Source: Centroberyx gerrardi (lineage: Eukaryota > Chordata > Actinopteri > Beryciformes > Berycidae). From it: 64,000 nt of DNA. Both the position numbers and the translations under genes were made by a program. Below, piece after piece: positions 10,594 to 23,217 of the stretch (its first letter is position 1; each line of letters opens with the position of its first letter). The stretch covers positions 17,381,381-17,445,380 of the forward strand of contig NC_136019.1 in assembly GCF_048128805.1 (NCBI RefSeq), in the 5' to 3' direction. The notes below the pieces were generated by a model that was not told the origin of the DNA, did no database searches, and saw nothing but the letters and a program-made list of their open reading frames with translations.

Positions 10594-12793
10594 ATGGCGA
10601 CTAACGCGGTTTCCCTCAAACTACCGGAGTTCTGGGAATCGTCGGCCTCGGCCTGGTTCGCCCAGACGGAAGCGCAGTTCGCGCTTCGGGAGATCACCAC
10701 GGACGCCACAAGGTACTTTTACGTGGTGTCGGCCCTCGGGAGTTCAACTGCATCCCGAGTGGTGAACCTCCTCAAAACTCCCCCGCTGCAGGATAAATAT
10801 GAGACACTCAAAGCCCATCTGTTAAGAGCTTTTGAACTTTCTGACGCCGAGCGGGCTAGCCGGCTCTTCTCTCTACAAGGCCTCGGCGACAGTAAGCCGT
10901 CTGAGCTCATGGACAGGATGCAGGATCTCCTGGGTGGGAACAAACCCGATTTCCTCTTCGTCCACCTGTTCCTGCAACAGCTGCCTTCCCAGGTACGGGC
11001 TGCCCTGGCCAACATCGCCATCACTGACTGCTGTGCTCTTTTTCCTGGCTGGTCAACAACACTGGGCAGCCGCGCTGCTTCCTGCCCCAGCTCTTTCACC
11101 ACTGCCTGGAGGCACAACAGTTGCCGCTGTAGCAACAGCTCCTCACAGGACCCCGGCCTGTGTTTTTACCATGCAAAGTTTGGGCCCAAAGCCAAGCGGT
11201 GCTGATTGTCATGCAGCTTCAGCGTGGCGGGAAACGCCGGGGCCGGCGCTCAGTAGTGGCCCTGAGCGTCGGCCGAGCAGGCAGGCTGTTGTTCATCCAG
11301 GACACCATCTCTGGACGGCGTTTCCTGTGCGACACGGGCGCGCAGAGGAGTGTCCTGCCCGCATCAGGAGTGGACATCCTGGCCGGCGGACACGGCCCCC
11401 CCATGGTAGCCGTTAACGGCAGCCCCATCCGCACCTACGGCACGAGGTACGTGGCGCTGTGTTTCGGCGGACAGCAGTTTGGCTGGGACTTTGTCACAGC
11501 GAAAGTGTCCGTCTCCCTCCTCGGCACGGATTTGCTATGCGCCTATGGACTGCTGGTGGTTGTCAAACACCGCCGCTTGATCGACGCTGTCACCTTCAGT
11601 TCATACGCGTGTACACTCAGCGGAGCAGACTCCATCAGACTGTCTCGCATGCTCTCCGCCGTGGACGAGTTTCTCCGCCTTCTCGCCGAGTTCCCGGACC
11701 TCACGCAGCCCACCTTCTTGTCATCCACCGCCAAGCACGGGGTGGAACACCACATCGCCACCACCGCCCCGCCGGTCTACGCCCGGGCCCGGCGCCTCGA
11801 CCCGGCCAAGCTCGCCATCGCCAGGATGGAGTTCGAGACTATGGAGCACCTCGGCATCATTCGCCGCTCCAACAGCCCATGGGCTTCACCCCTCCACATC
11901 GCCCCAAAGCCCAACAGTGGGTGGCGCCCTTGCGGCGATTACCACCGTCTCAACAACGTGTGTCGACGCCGGACCGCTACCCGGTTCTGCACATCCAGGA
12001 CTTTTCCGCCCACCTGGCGGGGAAAGTCATCTTTTCCAAAGTGGACCTCGTTCGTGGATACCACCAGGTGCCCGTCCACCCGCTGGACGTCCCCAAAACG
12101 GCAGTGATCACCCCATTCGGACTGTTCGAGTTCCTGCGCATGTCGTTCGGCCTTAAGAACGCCGCACAGACCTTCCAGTGCCTCATGGACTCAGTGCTAC
12201 GGGACCTGCCTTTCCTTTTCGTCTATCTGGACGACATCCTCATTGCCAGCACCTCCAAAGCGGAACACCTGTCCCACCTTCCGACTCTCTTCGAGCAGCT
12301 CAGCCAGCACGGGCTGATCGTCAACCCAGCCAAGTGCCAGTTCGGGCTGACCACCATCGACTTCCTTGGTCACAGCATCACCAAAGACGGGGCAGTCCCC
12401 CTCCCGTCGAAGGTAGACGCCGTCACAAATTTCTCGTGCCCGCTCACGATCAAGTCCCTGCAGGAGTTCCTCGGCATGGTGAACTTTTACCACCGCTTTA
12501 TCCCCCAAGCTGCTTGACTCATGCGACCCCTGTACGAGGCTCTGAAAGGCAAGGCCCCCAAACACGTGGTGGACTGGTCCGCGGAGAGGGACAAGGCGTT
12601 TACGGACGCTAAGACTGCTCTGGCTAACGCTGCAATGCTGGCGCACCCATCTCCCCGCCAACAGCGTCAGCTCTCCTACATTTCGGAGTTCACCACGGAC
12701 ATACGGCATGTCGCTGGCAAAGCCAACCTTGTTGCCGACTGTCTCTCCTGGGCCATCGTGGGGGCCGTTCACTTGGGACTTGACTACGGCTAA
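10594..12793 (+). mobile_element. Gypsy LTR retrotransposon, gag-pol remnant (copy A)
   Basis: The order is gag, protease, reverse transcriptase, RNase H remnant. Gag starts at ATG 10594 (MATNAVSLKLPEFWESSAS) and stays open to about 11030. Protease shows LCDTGAQRSVLP (about 11330) in another frame. The RT begins in that frame ([20 protein letters not shown]) and shifts near 11960 to the frame carrying [12 protein letters not shown], the [11 protein letters not shown] block and the catalytic YLDD (12226-12237). A stop at 12515-12517 follows [10 protein letters not shown]. RNase H is internally deleted (AMLAHPSP joined to QLSYISEF) and the frame ends after GLDYG at 12793. Integrase and the 3' LTR are absent. 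At least three frame breaks make this a dead copy. Confidence 0.85.
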
Positions 12794-13064
12794 AGGGATG
12801 GTGCAGAGCAGAGCCAGGACCCAGATCAGCCCATATACCTTCCCCACCAGCTGGACGTTCCTGTGATTCTGGGCCCAGACGGGTCTCAGCACCACCAGGC
12901 AGCAGTCCAGAGAGATGGCTGCCAGCAGGAAGCCGCTGACAAATGTTGAGGAACACTGTAAACCCACCCAAGGCACTGATCTTGGCTGTGGAGTTGGACG
13001 GCACACCGCTGAAATTGGCCATCCTCTGGATGAGAGGACAGTAGACAGGGCTGGAGGCTGTCAT
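12790..13064 (-). pseudogene. PTGDR2-like GPCR fragment, interrupted by Gypsy (copy A)
   Basis: Read on the minus strand from ATG 13062-13064, the frame gives a receptor N-terminus (MTASSPVYCPLIQRMANF, with NFS and NST glycosylation sites) that runs straight into TM3 text (GGFTVFLN). After a one-base frame break near 12945 it continues as VSGFLLAAISLDCCLVVLRP, VWAQNHRNVQ and TM4 (LIWVLALLCTIPLAV). The VWAQNHR loop and the N-terminal style match the prostaglandin D2 receptor 2 (CRTH2/GPR44) family. TM1, TM2 and the first loops are deleted, everything after TM4 is replaced by the 3' end of the Gypsy element, and the DRY arginine is cysteine (codon tgc on the minus strand, 12902-12904). It is a pseudogene. 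Confidence 0.7.
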
Positions 13065-14635
13065 CTTGAGGGAAAAAGTCCTGATGCCCTGCTCAGTTGA
13101 TGATATGTCCTTTAACTTAACCTTTCGCTGCACACTGCTGAGATCTACAACAGAAATGATGTGAAATTACACCTAGGCAATTTTCAATTTCAAGAGGCAA
13201 CATCAGTCCAAAAAGAACAAGAGCATTTTTAAATGGAATAATTTTAGAAATGTGGAGAGAAAATTATTTCTATTAAAATGTCTCTAGTTACAAGATGGTG
13301 GCAGGGCTCAGTGGTGAAAATTGAAGGTTTTGGTCATCAATCACATATCTTAATCAGCTGTGGTTACAGAAAGGCCTATGATTCAGAAGCTTATGTTATC
13401 TCCTTCAATAACCATACTTTTAATTTTGAGATTAGGGCATTTATGGCTATTGAGTTCATTTTTCTCAAAGTATTCTCACCACTAAAGCATTACTTCAGTT
13501 TGCCATGTTTGCAAGCATAGACATCACCAGGCTCTTTTAGATAGGTTTCCGTTCCCTTCTGAATTTGTTTGACTCCCCTACAAATATTTTAGTCCAAAAA
13601 ATTATGGATGTTTTAATAGCAAGATGAAGTTTGATCATTTTTTGCATAGAAAATGACTATGAGCTTCACTGTGGCCAGCGGACACCGCAGCCTCTGCCTG
13701 AAACGTGATACATGGTGATGTCCAATAAGGGAAGTGAAACAGGCGGCAGCTAACTTGTTCAAATGTATGTTCATGACATTTAAAATGCATTATTTGAAAT
13801 TTGTGATTATCCTAATGCTATGATTACAGTTCATTTTTTTTTTAGCACAGGCTAGTTAGGCTGCTCAGTGGGGGTACATTTTCAGATGCTTCACAAACAC
13901 AATGTAGCTATATTAGAACAAGAAAAAGACAGAGGCAAGATGAACATAAGTGAGTCATTTCTGCAGTGCTCACACTGAATAAACTTTGACTTTCTGGATG
14001 CTGGAGCTGTTTTCTAGGCAGAGAGCAGAGCAATTATAGAAAGAAAGGCCTGTCTGTAAGTAGGCAGCAGAGCAATACGAAGTAAACCACAGACAATTGA
14101 GACAATAAACTGACTGTCAATCCAGATGAGCTGAACTGCTCTCTAGGAAATCTCTGGTGCCAATGCGATTGCGGTATGGATGAGAAAGGGATGTTAAGAT
14201 TAAAGTCAAGTCAATTGACTGTTAATATTGACCACCACGATTTTACCTCAATCCATACAATAACTGCATAAGTTTCACTGACTAATGATTATCCATTTCT
14301 ACCTACTCTGAAGAAATTACAAATATTGCGTTGTGAGAGTGGAACTTACTAGATTTCCATAAACAGATTATCCAGGTGGTCAAAGAGCTGAAACCCCATA
14401 AAGTTAAAACCCGACAATCCTCTCTCTCTCTCTCTGCAGCTCTACTGAAGGGCTGTTTGTTATCTCTGAAAGGGGAATTTGAGATTGCAGCATAGTCTTA
14501 TCTATCTTTCACCTTTCCCACATCCTCTCTGCAATGCACTTGGAGCTCACTTGGAGCTCACCCTTCTGAAGAGTTGACACAACACGCTACAAAAACATCT
14601 CTAATATTCAATGATTTCTAATTATAACTTGAAAG

Positions 14636-14636
<1 letters not shown>
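13065..14636. other. No gene seen
   Basis: Bases 13065-13298 still belong to the long repeat. The rest is AT-rich with only short open frames, a run of CT near 14420 and no recognisable protein or RNA. Confidence 0.5.

Positions 14637-14682
<46 letters not shown>
14637..14682. repeat. (TTGA)n tail of LINE
   Basis: About 11 GATT units. On the minus strand this reads (AATC)n and directly follows gttcgaaataaaaatt, which is the 3' end of the LINE described next, so it is that element's simple-repeat tail. Confidence 0.85.
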
Positions 14683-14683
<1 letters not shown>

Positions 14684-17600
14684 AATTTTTATTTCGAACA
14701 TGTAAAAAATAAAAAAAACATAAAAACAAAACAAGAATAACAATAAAATGAAATAAACAATAAACCTATACAACAAACTCAATAAACAAATTCTCATAAA
14801 CTAATAAACTAATGAACTAATAAACAATCTAACAAACAATAAACCTATACAACAAACTCAATAAACAAATTCTCATAAACAACACAAATTAAATATTACA
14901 TGTTCGAAAAGGAGTAGGAAGAAGTATACACTTATTTATTCCTACCCCTTTCTCAACTACTCATCCATAAACTCATATATACAATTTATAAACAACTATC
15001 CCAATTCTATGTACAACCCAATACAATTAATAAACAACTGTCCCAATTCTAAGTTCAACCCAATACAATTTATAAACAACTGTCCCAATTCTAAGTTCAA
15101 TCCAAATATCCACCCGATGTCAATAAAATAAAACTAAACTTTTAACACAACTCTTCCTCATCCATATACCTCTTAAAAATATTTTTTTTGTATATCTTCT
15201 TGAACTGATTTATGTTTGTGCTTTGTTTTAACTCCACATCCAAACCATTCCACAAATTCACCCCACAGATTGAAATACACATACTCTTAGTGGTGCGAAC
15301 ACAGAGTTTTTTTAAATTAAACTTTCCTCTCAAATTATAACCCCCCTCTCTGTCGAAGAACATTTTTTGTATATTACCCGGTAGTAGATTATTTCTTGCT
15401 TTATACATTATTTGTGCTGTGTTAAATTCTACCAGATCCATAAACTTCAAGGTATATGACTTTAAAAACAGCGTGTTGGTGTGTTCGCGATATCCTACAT
15501 TGTTTATTATCCTTACGGCTCTTTTTTGTAGTATGCATAATGGCTGTAGGGTGCTTTTGTAGGTGTTACCCCATACCTCCACACAGTAACTCAGATACGG
15601 CAATACAAGTGAGCAATACAGAGTGTACAACGCTTTTAGATCCAAAATGTGCCTTATTTTTCCCAATACTGCAATGCTCCTTGCCAGCTTCGCTCGCATA
15701 TATTTTATATGGGGTTTCCAGCAGATTTTGTGGTCTAATATCACACCTAGAAATTTATTTTCATATACTCTTTCTATATTGACATTGTCTATCATCACTT
15801 GTACTTGAGTGTTTATTTTACAATTTCCTAACAACATAATCTTTGTTTTGTTCAGATTTAATGACAATTTGTTTATGTCAAACCACCGTTTTAATTTTCT
15901 CATTTCTGTTGTGATCACCTCCAAAACCTGCTGTAAATTCTCCCCAGAGCAAAAAATATTTGTGTCGTCCGCAAATAATACAAATTTCAATATTTTTAAT
16001 ACTCTGACTATGTCATTTATGTACAGAATGAACAATTTCGGGCCTAATATTGACCCCTGAGGTACTCCACAAGTAACATCCATGCATGTTGATTTATGCT
16101 CACCTAACCTATCTTTACAAATTGTTGCCTGTTTCTTAAATAGCTTCTCAACAGCAGCACAACCCCTCTGATACCATACCTTTCCAATTTATCGAGTAAT
16201 ATATTGTGATCAATGGTATCAAAAGCTTTTTTTAAATCTATAAATACTCCCACTGCATACTTTTTTTTGTCTATACAATTAGTAATTTCATCAATTAATT
16301 CAATTATCGCCAAAGAGGTTGATCTGTTTGTTCTGAATCCATACTGACTTTCAGTCAGCAATTTGTGCTTCTCAATGAATTTGTCTAGTCTTTCAGTAAC
16401 GAGTTTTTCCAATATCTTGGAGAATTGGGAAAGTAAAGAAACAGGCCTGTAATTTGTCAAATGGTGTCTATCCCCAGTTTTACATAATGGTATTACTTTT
16501 GCAATTTTCATTTTGCTTGGAAATTTACCAGTTTGAAAGGATAAGTTACAGATGTGAGTTAGTGGTTTTGCAATTCCTTCGATGACTTTCTTGACTATTG
16601 TCATATCAATTTCATTCCAGTCAGTAGAATTTTTGTTCTTATATTTGCTTACAATGTCCATGATTTCCTTTTCTTCTACTGCTCTAAGAAAAATTGAACT
16701 CGGATTTCTATCCCCATACTCATCATCAGACCCCTCTTTGGTTGTTTCTGGGTCATTTTTTCTGCCAATTTTGGTCCCACACTTACAAAGAATTTATTAA
16801 AACCACTAGCCACATCATCCATATTATTTATGGTCTTATTGTTATCAATAAAATACTGAGGGTAACTTGAGTTACTAGATCCATTTCTAATAATACTGTT
16901 TAACACACTCCATATACCTTTGATGTTGTTTTTATTATTTTCTAATATTTTATTATAGTATTCCTTCTTACATATCCTCATAATATTAGTTAACTTATTT
17001 TTTTTATATTTTTTATATTTCTTTTCTGCCTCTATAGTTCTATACTTTATGAATTCTCTATATAGTGTATTTTTCTTTTTGCAGGCATTTTGTAATCCCT
17101 TTGTGATCCATGGACTATTTGTATATTTTTGTTTTCTACTGTATTGTTTTATTGGACAATTTTTGTCATACAATGATTTGAATATTTTTAGGAATGTTTC
17201 ATATGCTTTGTCGATATCTTCTTCTTCGTATACTGTTTTCCAATTTTGTGTTAGTAATTCATTTTTGAATGTATTCATGGATTCCTCTGTTCTCACTCTT
17301 TTACATTTAAAGTTATTGGCATCCTTAACCTTCCTATAATTACATGTCATAGACTACAAAAACTGGTACATGGTCACTGATGTCATTTAATAATAGCCCG
17401 CTCACTGTATTGTCTTCCATAATGTTTGTGAATATATTATCTATTAGCGTGGCACAGTGTGATATGTTATTCTGCTAGGTCTAGTGATTTTTGGATATAA
17501 ACTCATACTATACATTGCATTGACAAACTCTTCAGTCATTTTGTGCTTATTTGGGTTTAACAGGTCTATATTGAAATCCCCACAAATGAACATAATCTTT

Positions 17601-18138
17601 TGAATTGTTTTTGCAAACATTTCTTCCATCCAATCCTTAAATATTTCAATATTAGATCCAGGTGCTCTATACAGCTCACAATTACATTTTTCTTTTTTCC
17701 CATACAGATTTCTATTGTAATACATTCTAGCTCGTCATCAACAGCTGTCGTCATGCTTTCCACCACCTTATAATTGAAGCTTTTATCCACGTACAAAGCC
17801 ACACCCCCTCCATTCTTGTTCTTTCTGTTCATATAAGTCAGTTCATATCCATTCAACTCAAAGTCCACACCCTTCTCAGTGCTAATCCAAGTCTCTGATA
17901 TAGCTATTATATTGAATGGTTTCTTGAATCGACTTAAATATTCTTTGATGTTTTGGAAGTTGTTAAAGTGGATAATTGATATTTTATGATCTGACTTAAC
18001 CATCATATTAAACTGATCATCTGTGTGATAACAGCAGTTGTTGTTGATATTGTTGAAGAACTTATTTTCCGGATTAATATCATTTTCCATATCTTGTGGT
18101 TTATGTTCTGTATATACAAAGGTTTCCAATCCCTTCAT
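14683..18138 (-). mobile_element. Non-LTR retrotransposon (CR1/L2-type LINE), decayed
   Basis: A nearly full-length second ORF read on the minus strand. The AP endonuclease lies at about 18138-17440, with NIIAISETWIS, GGGVALYVDKS and, after a frameshift, ICGDFNIDLLNP. A linker occupies 17350-16676. The reverse transcriptase, 16661-15142, has NYRPVSLLSQFSK, FIDLKKAFDTIDHN, GVPQGSILGPKLF, catalytic FADDTNIF and a C-terminal YCVEVWGNTYKS region ending at 15142. Breaks occur near 17700, 17440, 16670 and 16110. The 3' untranslated part contains internal duplications around 14760-14880 and 15000-15110. The domain order and simple-repeat tail fit the CR1/L2/Rex1 group; I cannot assign the clade more closely. 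Confidence 0.85.
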
Positions 18139-18340
18139 TAAGCATAACTCATAAAGTATGGCCTATTCTGTTAAACACGTTAAGTGCTCGGGTTGGAAAT
18201 TATGTGGCTGCCCAATATCTTTTTAAGCCACTGACACAGAGATTTGGAAAAAATACTAAAAAATCTCCAGTGCTCTGAGGATTTAGATGTTTATATCTGA
18301 TGAAAACTATAATAACTAGAAGGGCGCTCGGAGAGCGCAG

Positions 18341-18563
18341 ACCTCCGCCAAGGCCAATAGTCCAGTCTGCTATGATATGCAAATTTCGTGAGTCGGATCC
18401 AGATCCGCTACAAAATGTAATGGGTTCTTCCTTGGCCCATGCTACATCCTTCCACGAAGTTTCATGAAAATCGGCCCAGTAGTTGTTCCGTAATCCTGCT
18501 AACAGACAAACAAACAGACAAACAAACAAACAGCACCGAAAACATAACCTCCTTGGCGGAGGT
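18341..18563. mobile_element. Short MITE-like repeat with 13-bp inverted ends
   Basis: acctccgccaagg (18341-18353) and ccttggcggaggt (18551-18563) are perfect inverse complements. Just outside the left end lies gggcgctcggagagcgcag, itself a small palindrome. The interior includes tccttccacgaagtttcatg and an acaaacaaac run. The ends match those of the 1.35-kb element at 4406-5758. Confidence 0.6.
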
Positions 18564-19858
18564 AATAAAAACCCCCAGCCCTTTGTGGAAAAATAATTAG
18601 GTTGGCCCAAGGATCCGTCATTTGCTAAGTATTGCGCTGGTGGTGGGAACTCAGCAAAAGCGCACAGATCTTACTTTTATTAGAGCAGGTGGAAAATCTG
18701 CCAGTGGAGTGAAAAAATTCTACTACTAGTACTACTAGTGCCCCGAGGCTTTGGAGCGCACTGCTTAAGGAGAATATGCTGGCAAAATCACTTCTTTAAA
18801 CAAATTCTACTGTCAGACTTTTATATAATTTGTTCAAATTTGGCTTTCTTGACTTCTTTTATATAAAATTTACTGTATATAAATTTTATATAAAATTCTC
18901 TGTCTCTAAGTGATTATGTTTCTATTACAAATGTGCACAAATCACTGTTTTTTTGCACCAGGAAGGTGTTTAAGAAGCTTTTTTGGACTTCAATGTTCAA
19001 TACCATAACTGCCTTTGACATTACAGTGCAGTCCTACACTCAAATGTTTCAAATTATGGTTGTACAGCGGCAGTAGGTGCCACTTCGTCCTCACCCCAAA
19101 ACCACATCCTCCACCCGATCTCCCACCCAGAAAAAAACAAACAGGCAGAATTTCAATATGTACCAAGTACTAATAACGTGTACTTTATTTTGAATGGCCT
19201 TTTCTCATTTTTTCAATCCTTTTTTTATATATAATTTTTATAATCCTTTTATTATTATTTTTTTTCACTTCATTTACTAGCATCAGTAAAATAACATCAA
19301 AAATGATTTCACTATGGCATTAAAGAATAGGATACAGATAACAAGAGAATAAATGGAACATATTGAAATTAATACAATAGACAATTGAAACAAAATAGAA
19401 CATACTGAAGATAACACAACAAAAAGAACAGTGGAAATTAACACACAGTGTCTTTGTTATGGTAAAACAAAGCTCCTCTTGCTTTAAAAGAATTTTCACT
19501 ATGTTGATTTTTTGACAGATTTACAGGAGAGCAGATGATCACAGTTCACAGATCTATGAATTTAAAGCATATATGCAGGGTGTGCACACTTTACAGGAGT
19601 AGTAGCAGTAGTAGTAGATGTTCAGGTATGCATCGTTAGCAGTTCACATTATCAGATAAACAGATGGAAGAGCATATATACAGAAATGTGTCCAAATGTG
19701 CCAAAGAGAATTGTTAGCTATTCACATTATCAAATTCACAGATGGAGGCAACATGGTAGCCAGACGTATAATTGTAGGTTGTAGAATATACAAATTACCA
19801 GACTGTATTTAGGGAAGGATTTGTTTTTGAGTCCAAATTTATCAATCTGATTATTTTG
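18564..19858. other. No gene seen
   Basis: AT-rich sequence with short palindromic motifs such as actactagtactactagt near 18722. No recognisable coding sequence or element. Confidence 0.5.
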
Positions 19859-19997
19859 TTCAAGTCAAGTTTATTTTTAAAGCCCTTTTGTCGCAAAAGG
19901 TTTGTCGCAAAGTGCTTAAAAGAAAACAAGGTACCCAAAATCAGATAAAAACAAGGATGGTAAAAACGTCACAACTTGCAAGAAACTAGGCCAGAGC

Positions 19998-20055
<58 letters not shown>

Positions 20056-21060
20056 CTGTGTCTGTGTGCGCCCACACAAGTGTGAGTATACCAGACAATA
20101 CCATGGCAGTCCACAGCAGAAGTAAGAAAATGACATACTGCAACTGAAAGTTACGGGAGGTTTGAGCCTGTGCTGAATAAATGGGTCGTGAATGAGGACA
20201 TAAACACTGATTCCCTGACAAGGGCAGGAAACTTGTTCCAGAGGGAGGGGAACCTCTGTTGCCACCTATTTTCTTTAAAAGGCATGCAGTGACAAGGAGT
20301 CCTCCATCTCGTGAGCAGAGAGTACGGGTAGGTATGTAGAGAGTAAATAAATCAGTGCCATGTAATACCAAGGACTTCAATATATGCAGATACATGGAGC
20401 CAGTGAAGAGAGACCAAGATCAGGGAAATATGTTTGTGTTTTCTGGTTGCCATCAGCAAGTTGGATATTTCTAAGTGAGGCCTAAGGGCAGGTGACGAGT
20501 AATGCATTATTAGTCAATTCTAGAGAAACACAAGCATGGATGAGGTTTTCTAGGTTGGTAAAAGTGAGGAAATCCTGTAGATATTTCTAAGGTGAAGATG
20601 TGCTGTGATTGTCAAAGGTGAGGTCTGAATTAGAGACATATCAAGATTTTTGACTGCTTTTTGATGATTTTTGAGTCATTTAGAGTAACTGTCCATTTGT
20701 TGAAATTAAGAGAGGGGTCTGGTGTATGAGGTATGATGATGTAACATGTGGCCCCAGCCAACTGAGACACCAGGGCACCCCGTATCACCAGGTTTTATAG
20801 CTATGTACAGTTCTGTATAATCTGCATTAGAATGGAAGAGAACGCTATAACTACAGGTGATATTAAGGATATAAGGATACAGAGTGAGAATAAGAGAGGA
20901 CCTACAACTAAACCCTGTGGAACACCAAAATAGCCCTCAGACTTTGTTATTTAGAATAAATGGTAACAGAATGGTTCAGGAGAATACCATGATCTACAGT
21001 AACAAAGGCTGAATAAGGACTGACACTGAGCTCTTCACCGTAGCTAATAGCTGGTTGTTG
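19859..21060. repeat. Degraded teleost interspersed repeat
   Basis: Text such as caagtcaagtttattt near 19861, acttgttccagaggg near 20231, gtacgggtagg near 20323 and ccctgtggaacacc near 20913 follows, in order, a repeat that is common in fish genomes. It is heavily diverged and has no open reading frame. A (TG)n tract (20004-20054) lies inside. I cannot name the family with certainty. Confidence 0.45.
20004..20054. repeat. (TG)n microsatellite
   Basis: About 24 TG units. Confidence 0.95.
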
Positions 21061-22234
21061 CTTTAATTAAATGTCTCAGTAATGTTCTGATTTTAGTTGA
21101 TATCTGAATCACCATTTGCAATATTTTTGAATGTTTGAGTGAATGGGCAATGAATGTTGAGGCGATCCTGGTTCATGGTGTTCCTCTGGAAGTTCTCATT
21201 TCAGTTGTCCTGAACAAATGACTTATTTCAATGTTCAGTCAATCAGGTCCCAGTTCTTGCAGTTCTAGACAATACTTGCCTCTCAAACAGTATTGTTTGG
21301 CATAATGTTTTTTTGTCAGTAGCTAATTCGCCACCCCACTAAAATCCTTTCTATTGATTCATAGAATGTGGTAGTTCATTTTACACACTAGAAATGTTTT
21401 TCATAAGTTTTGAAAACCTTTTTTTCAGTGCAAGTTGAGGTGTGGCTATGCTTCTCTGCCTTAAATTGACCAGATTGCAGAGGACAACTAATGTGGGCAT
21501 TATAATGTTGAAGACCTGAGGAGAAACCACAAGCAAAGCAGAAGTTGCCAAAAAATTAGGTAGGCCAAGTCACATGCTGTTGAAGCAGAAACCATTCTCT
21601 CATCAGATGTGTCCTGTCTGTGTCTTTTACATCAGTACCAACCATCATTGTTTGTAAAAATGCCAAGAATTTGGGTTCATTGTTATTTCTTTTTACCAAA
21701 TGTGAAGATATCTTGATTTAACAGCTATCTGTCATTACAGAGCAGCTATGTCAATGTTCAGTTTTGACTGTGTTGTGTTCCGGGTTTACACTGACACCTG
21801 CTGGTCCATTGGGGTGTTGATACACATGGTATTATTTGTAAATGGGCAACTTTCCAGCAACTGAACTATAGCGACACAGGGTCAACATTATTTTCAAATG
21901 CTTTCTGGCAATAGGATGTTCCTGTATGTGAAAGCTCATCAGAGTTGCCCAATATTGCCTGTTTTTCACAATTGGCTGAGCATTTCTCAATATTGAGTTC
22001 ACTTTTTCAAAACACTTCATGCAGTTAGCACACAGCGTTCATATGGACCAAACTATGAGTGATTTTTCATTGCTTTGAAACAAAGTACATTCAATGTGCC
22101 CAATTTTCAAAACCCATGAATACAATTCTCACTCAAAATCAGCCACCACCAAAACTGTGTACATCTACAGCACATTGCCAAACTCTACATAGCCTACTAT
22201 TTTGGAAACTGTTAAATTTACAGTCAAAATCTAA
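21061..22234. other. No gene; probably upstream part of a DNA transposon fossil
   Basis: No open frame of note. The second half (from about 21780) leads into the transposase fragment at 22235 and may be its decayed 5' portion, but I could not identify earlier catalytic motifs. Confidence 0.35.
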
Positions 22235-22456
22235 TTCTTTTCCTCATGGAGGTGGAAAGTTTATGATCACCATCCACATGATCAGACGTCCCTCCTAGAT
22301 GTAATGAATGCTGGATTCCTGGATAAATGGGCAGAAGATTGCCGGGGATGGATCAGGCATGCAAAAAGATAATTTCTCCAATGTATTGCAAGAGAAGACA
22401 GAAGATGTGATGTTGATGAGAACACGAGGCCAAATGAAGAAGGCAGAGTAGACTAA
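22235..22456 (+). pseudogene. Tc1/mariner-like transposase C-terminal fossil
   Basis: One frame reads FFSSWRWKVYDHHPHDQTSL, then DVMNAGFLDKWAEDCRGWI, then an internal stop, then CIAREDRRCDVDENTRPNEE and a stop at 22454-22456. This is the C-terminal end of a DDE transposase family abundant in fish, in which an S-WRWKVYD motif follows the last catalytic residue. At least one in-frame stop and the lack of the earlier domains make it a fossil. Confidence 0.6.
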
Positions 22457-23135
22457 AAATAAGTATGATTTGTGGTGATTTTTTATTTGTACATTGTAAA
22501 TTCTTTATTTGTACATTGTCAATGTTATTGTATTGGATTTTTTGTTTTCACTACAATTTTGTTTTGTGTATTTTGTAATCATGCAAAAAAAAACAACAAC
22601 TATTATTCTGTGGTGTCAGCATATAGTACATGTAAAGCAAGAGATCCCATGCTGTTGTCTTCATTGAGTGTGTGAGTGAATGAGTGAGAAAGAGTGAGAG
22701 TAAAAACCACGAAAGTCATAACTTCAGGATTTTCATTTGTTTGTCTTGAAATTCAATCTTACATGGCTCTGGGTAGGCTGATTAAATTTCATTACCCTTG
22801 GGCCAATGAACCCATTTAAAGACCAGTGAATAATTAAGAATGCATGGGCATCAACTGGAACTTTTTTTCTTTCTCTCAGTTAATTTTAAAGTTGATATAC
22901 AGCAGAGGCGAGAATTTTGTCCAACAGTGACAATATATGGCTTTGGGAGCTGTTGATTTATATTGCGCTCACATACAGTACATACCAAATGTTTACAATA
23001 CAAACATACAAACATTCATAATGCTGCAACTATTGTGAAATACCTAGTAACCTATTCCAACACCACAAGTAGCTCTTTAAGCAACATCACTCTCCACATC
23101 AACAGTACAGCAATATAAAATGGTTTGATCCAACA

Positions 23136-23136
<1 letters not shown>
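22457..23136. other. No gene seen
   Basis: AT-rich, with direct repeats of tttatttgtacattgt near 22485 and 22505. No recognisable coding content. Confidence 0.5.
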
Positions 23137-23204
<68 letters not shown>

Positions 23205-23217
23205 AACACACACACAC
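23137..23217. repeat. (CT)n(CA)n microsatellite
   Basis: About 29 CT units running into CA units. Confidence 0.95.

Larger units (their letters stand above)
1..13298. repeat. Long direct repeat, copy A (partner 50704-64000)
   Basis: The whole stretch recurs in the same orientation at 50704-64000. The offset is 50703 up to about position 630 and 50702 afterwards, because of a one-base deletion in copy B. Differences I found are few: one indel near 633, and substitutions near 755, 931-933, 2167, 2491 and 2726. All long reading frames downstream of that are identical in both copies. The left edge coincides with the window edge, so the true length is unknown. Confidence 0.97.

Noticed and set aside
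12197-13006. Long minus-strand open frame of 269 codons
   Set aside because: Only the first quarter (TM3-TM4 text) is receptor sequence; the rest is the antisense of the Gypsy reverse transcriptase and RNase H region, so it is not one gene.
14400-23217. Short regularly spaced repeats considered as a CRISPR-like array
   Set aside because: They are simple tetranucleotide or dinucleotide microsatellites without unique spacers, in a vertebrate genome.
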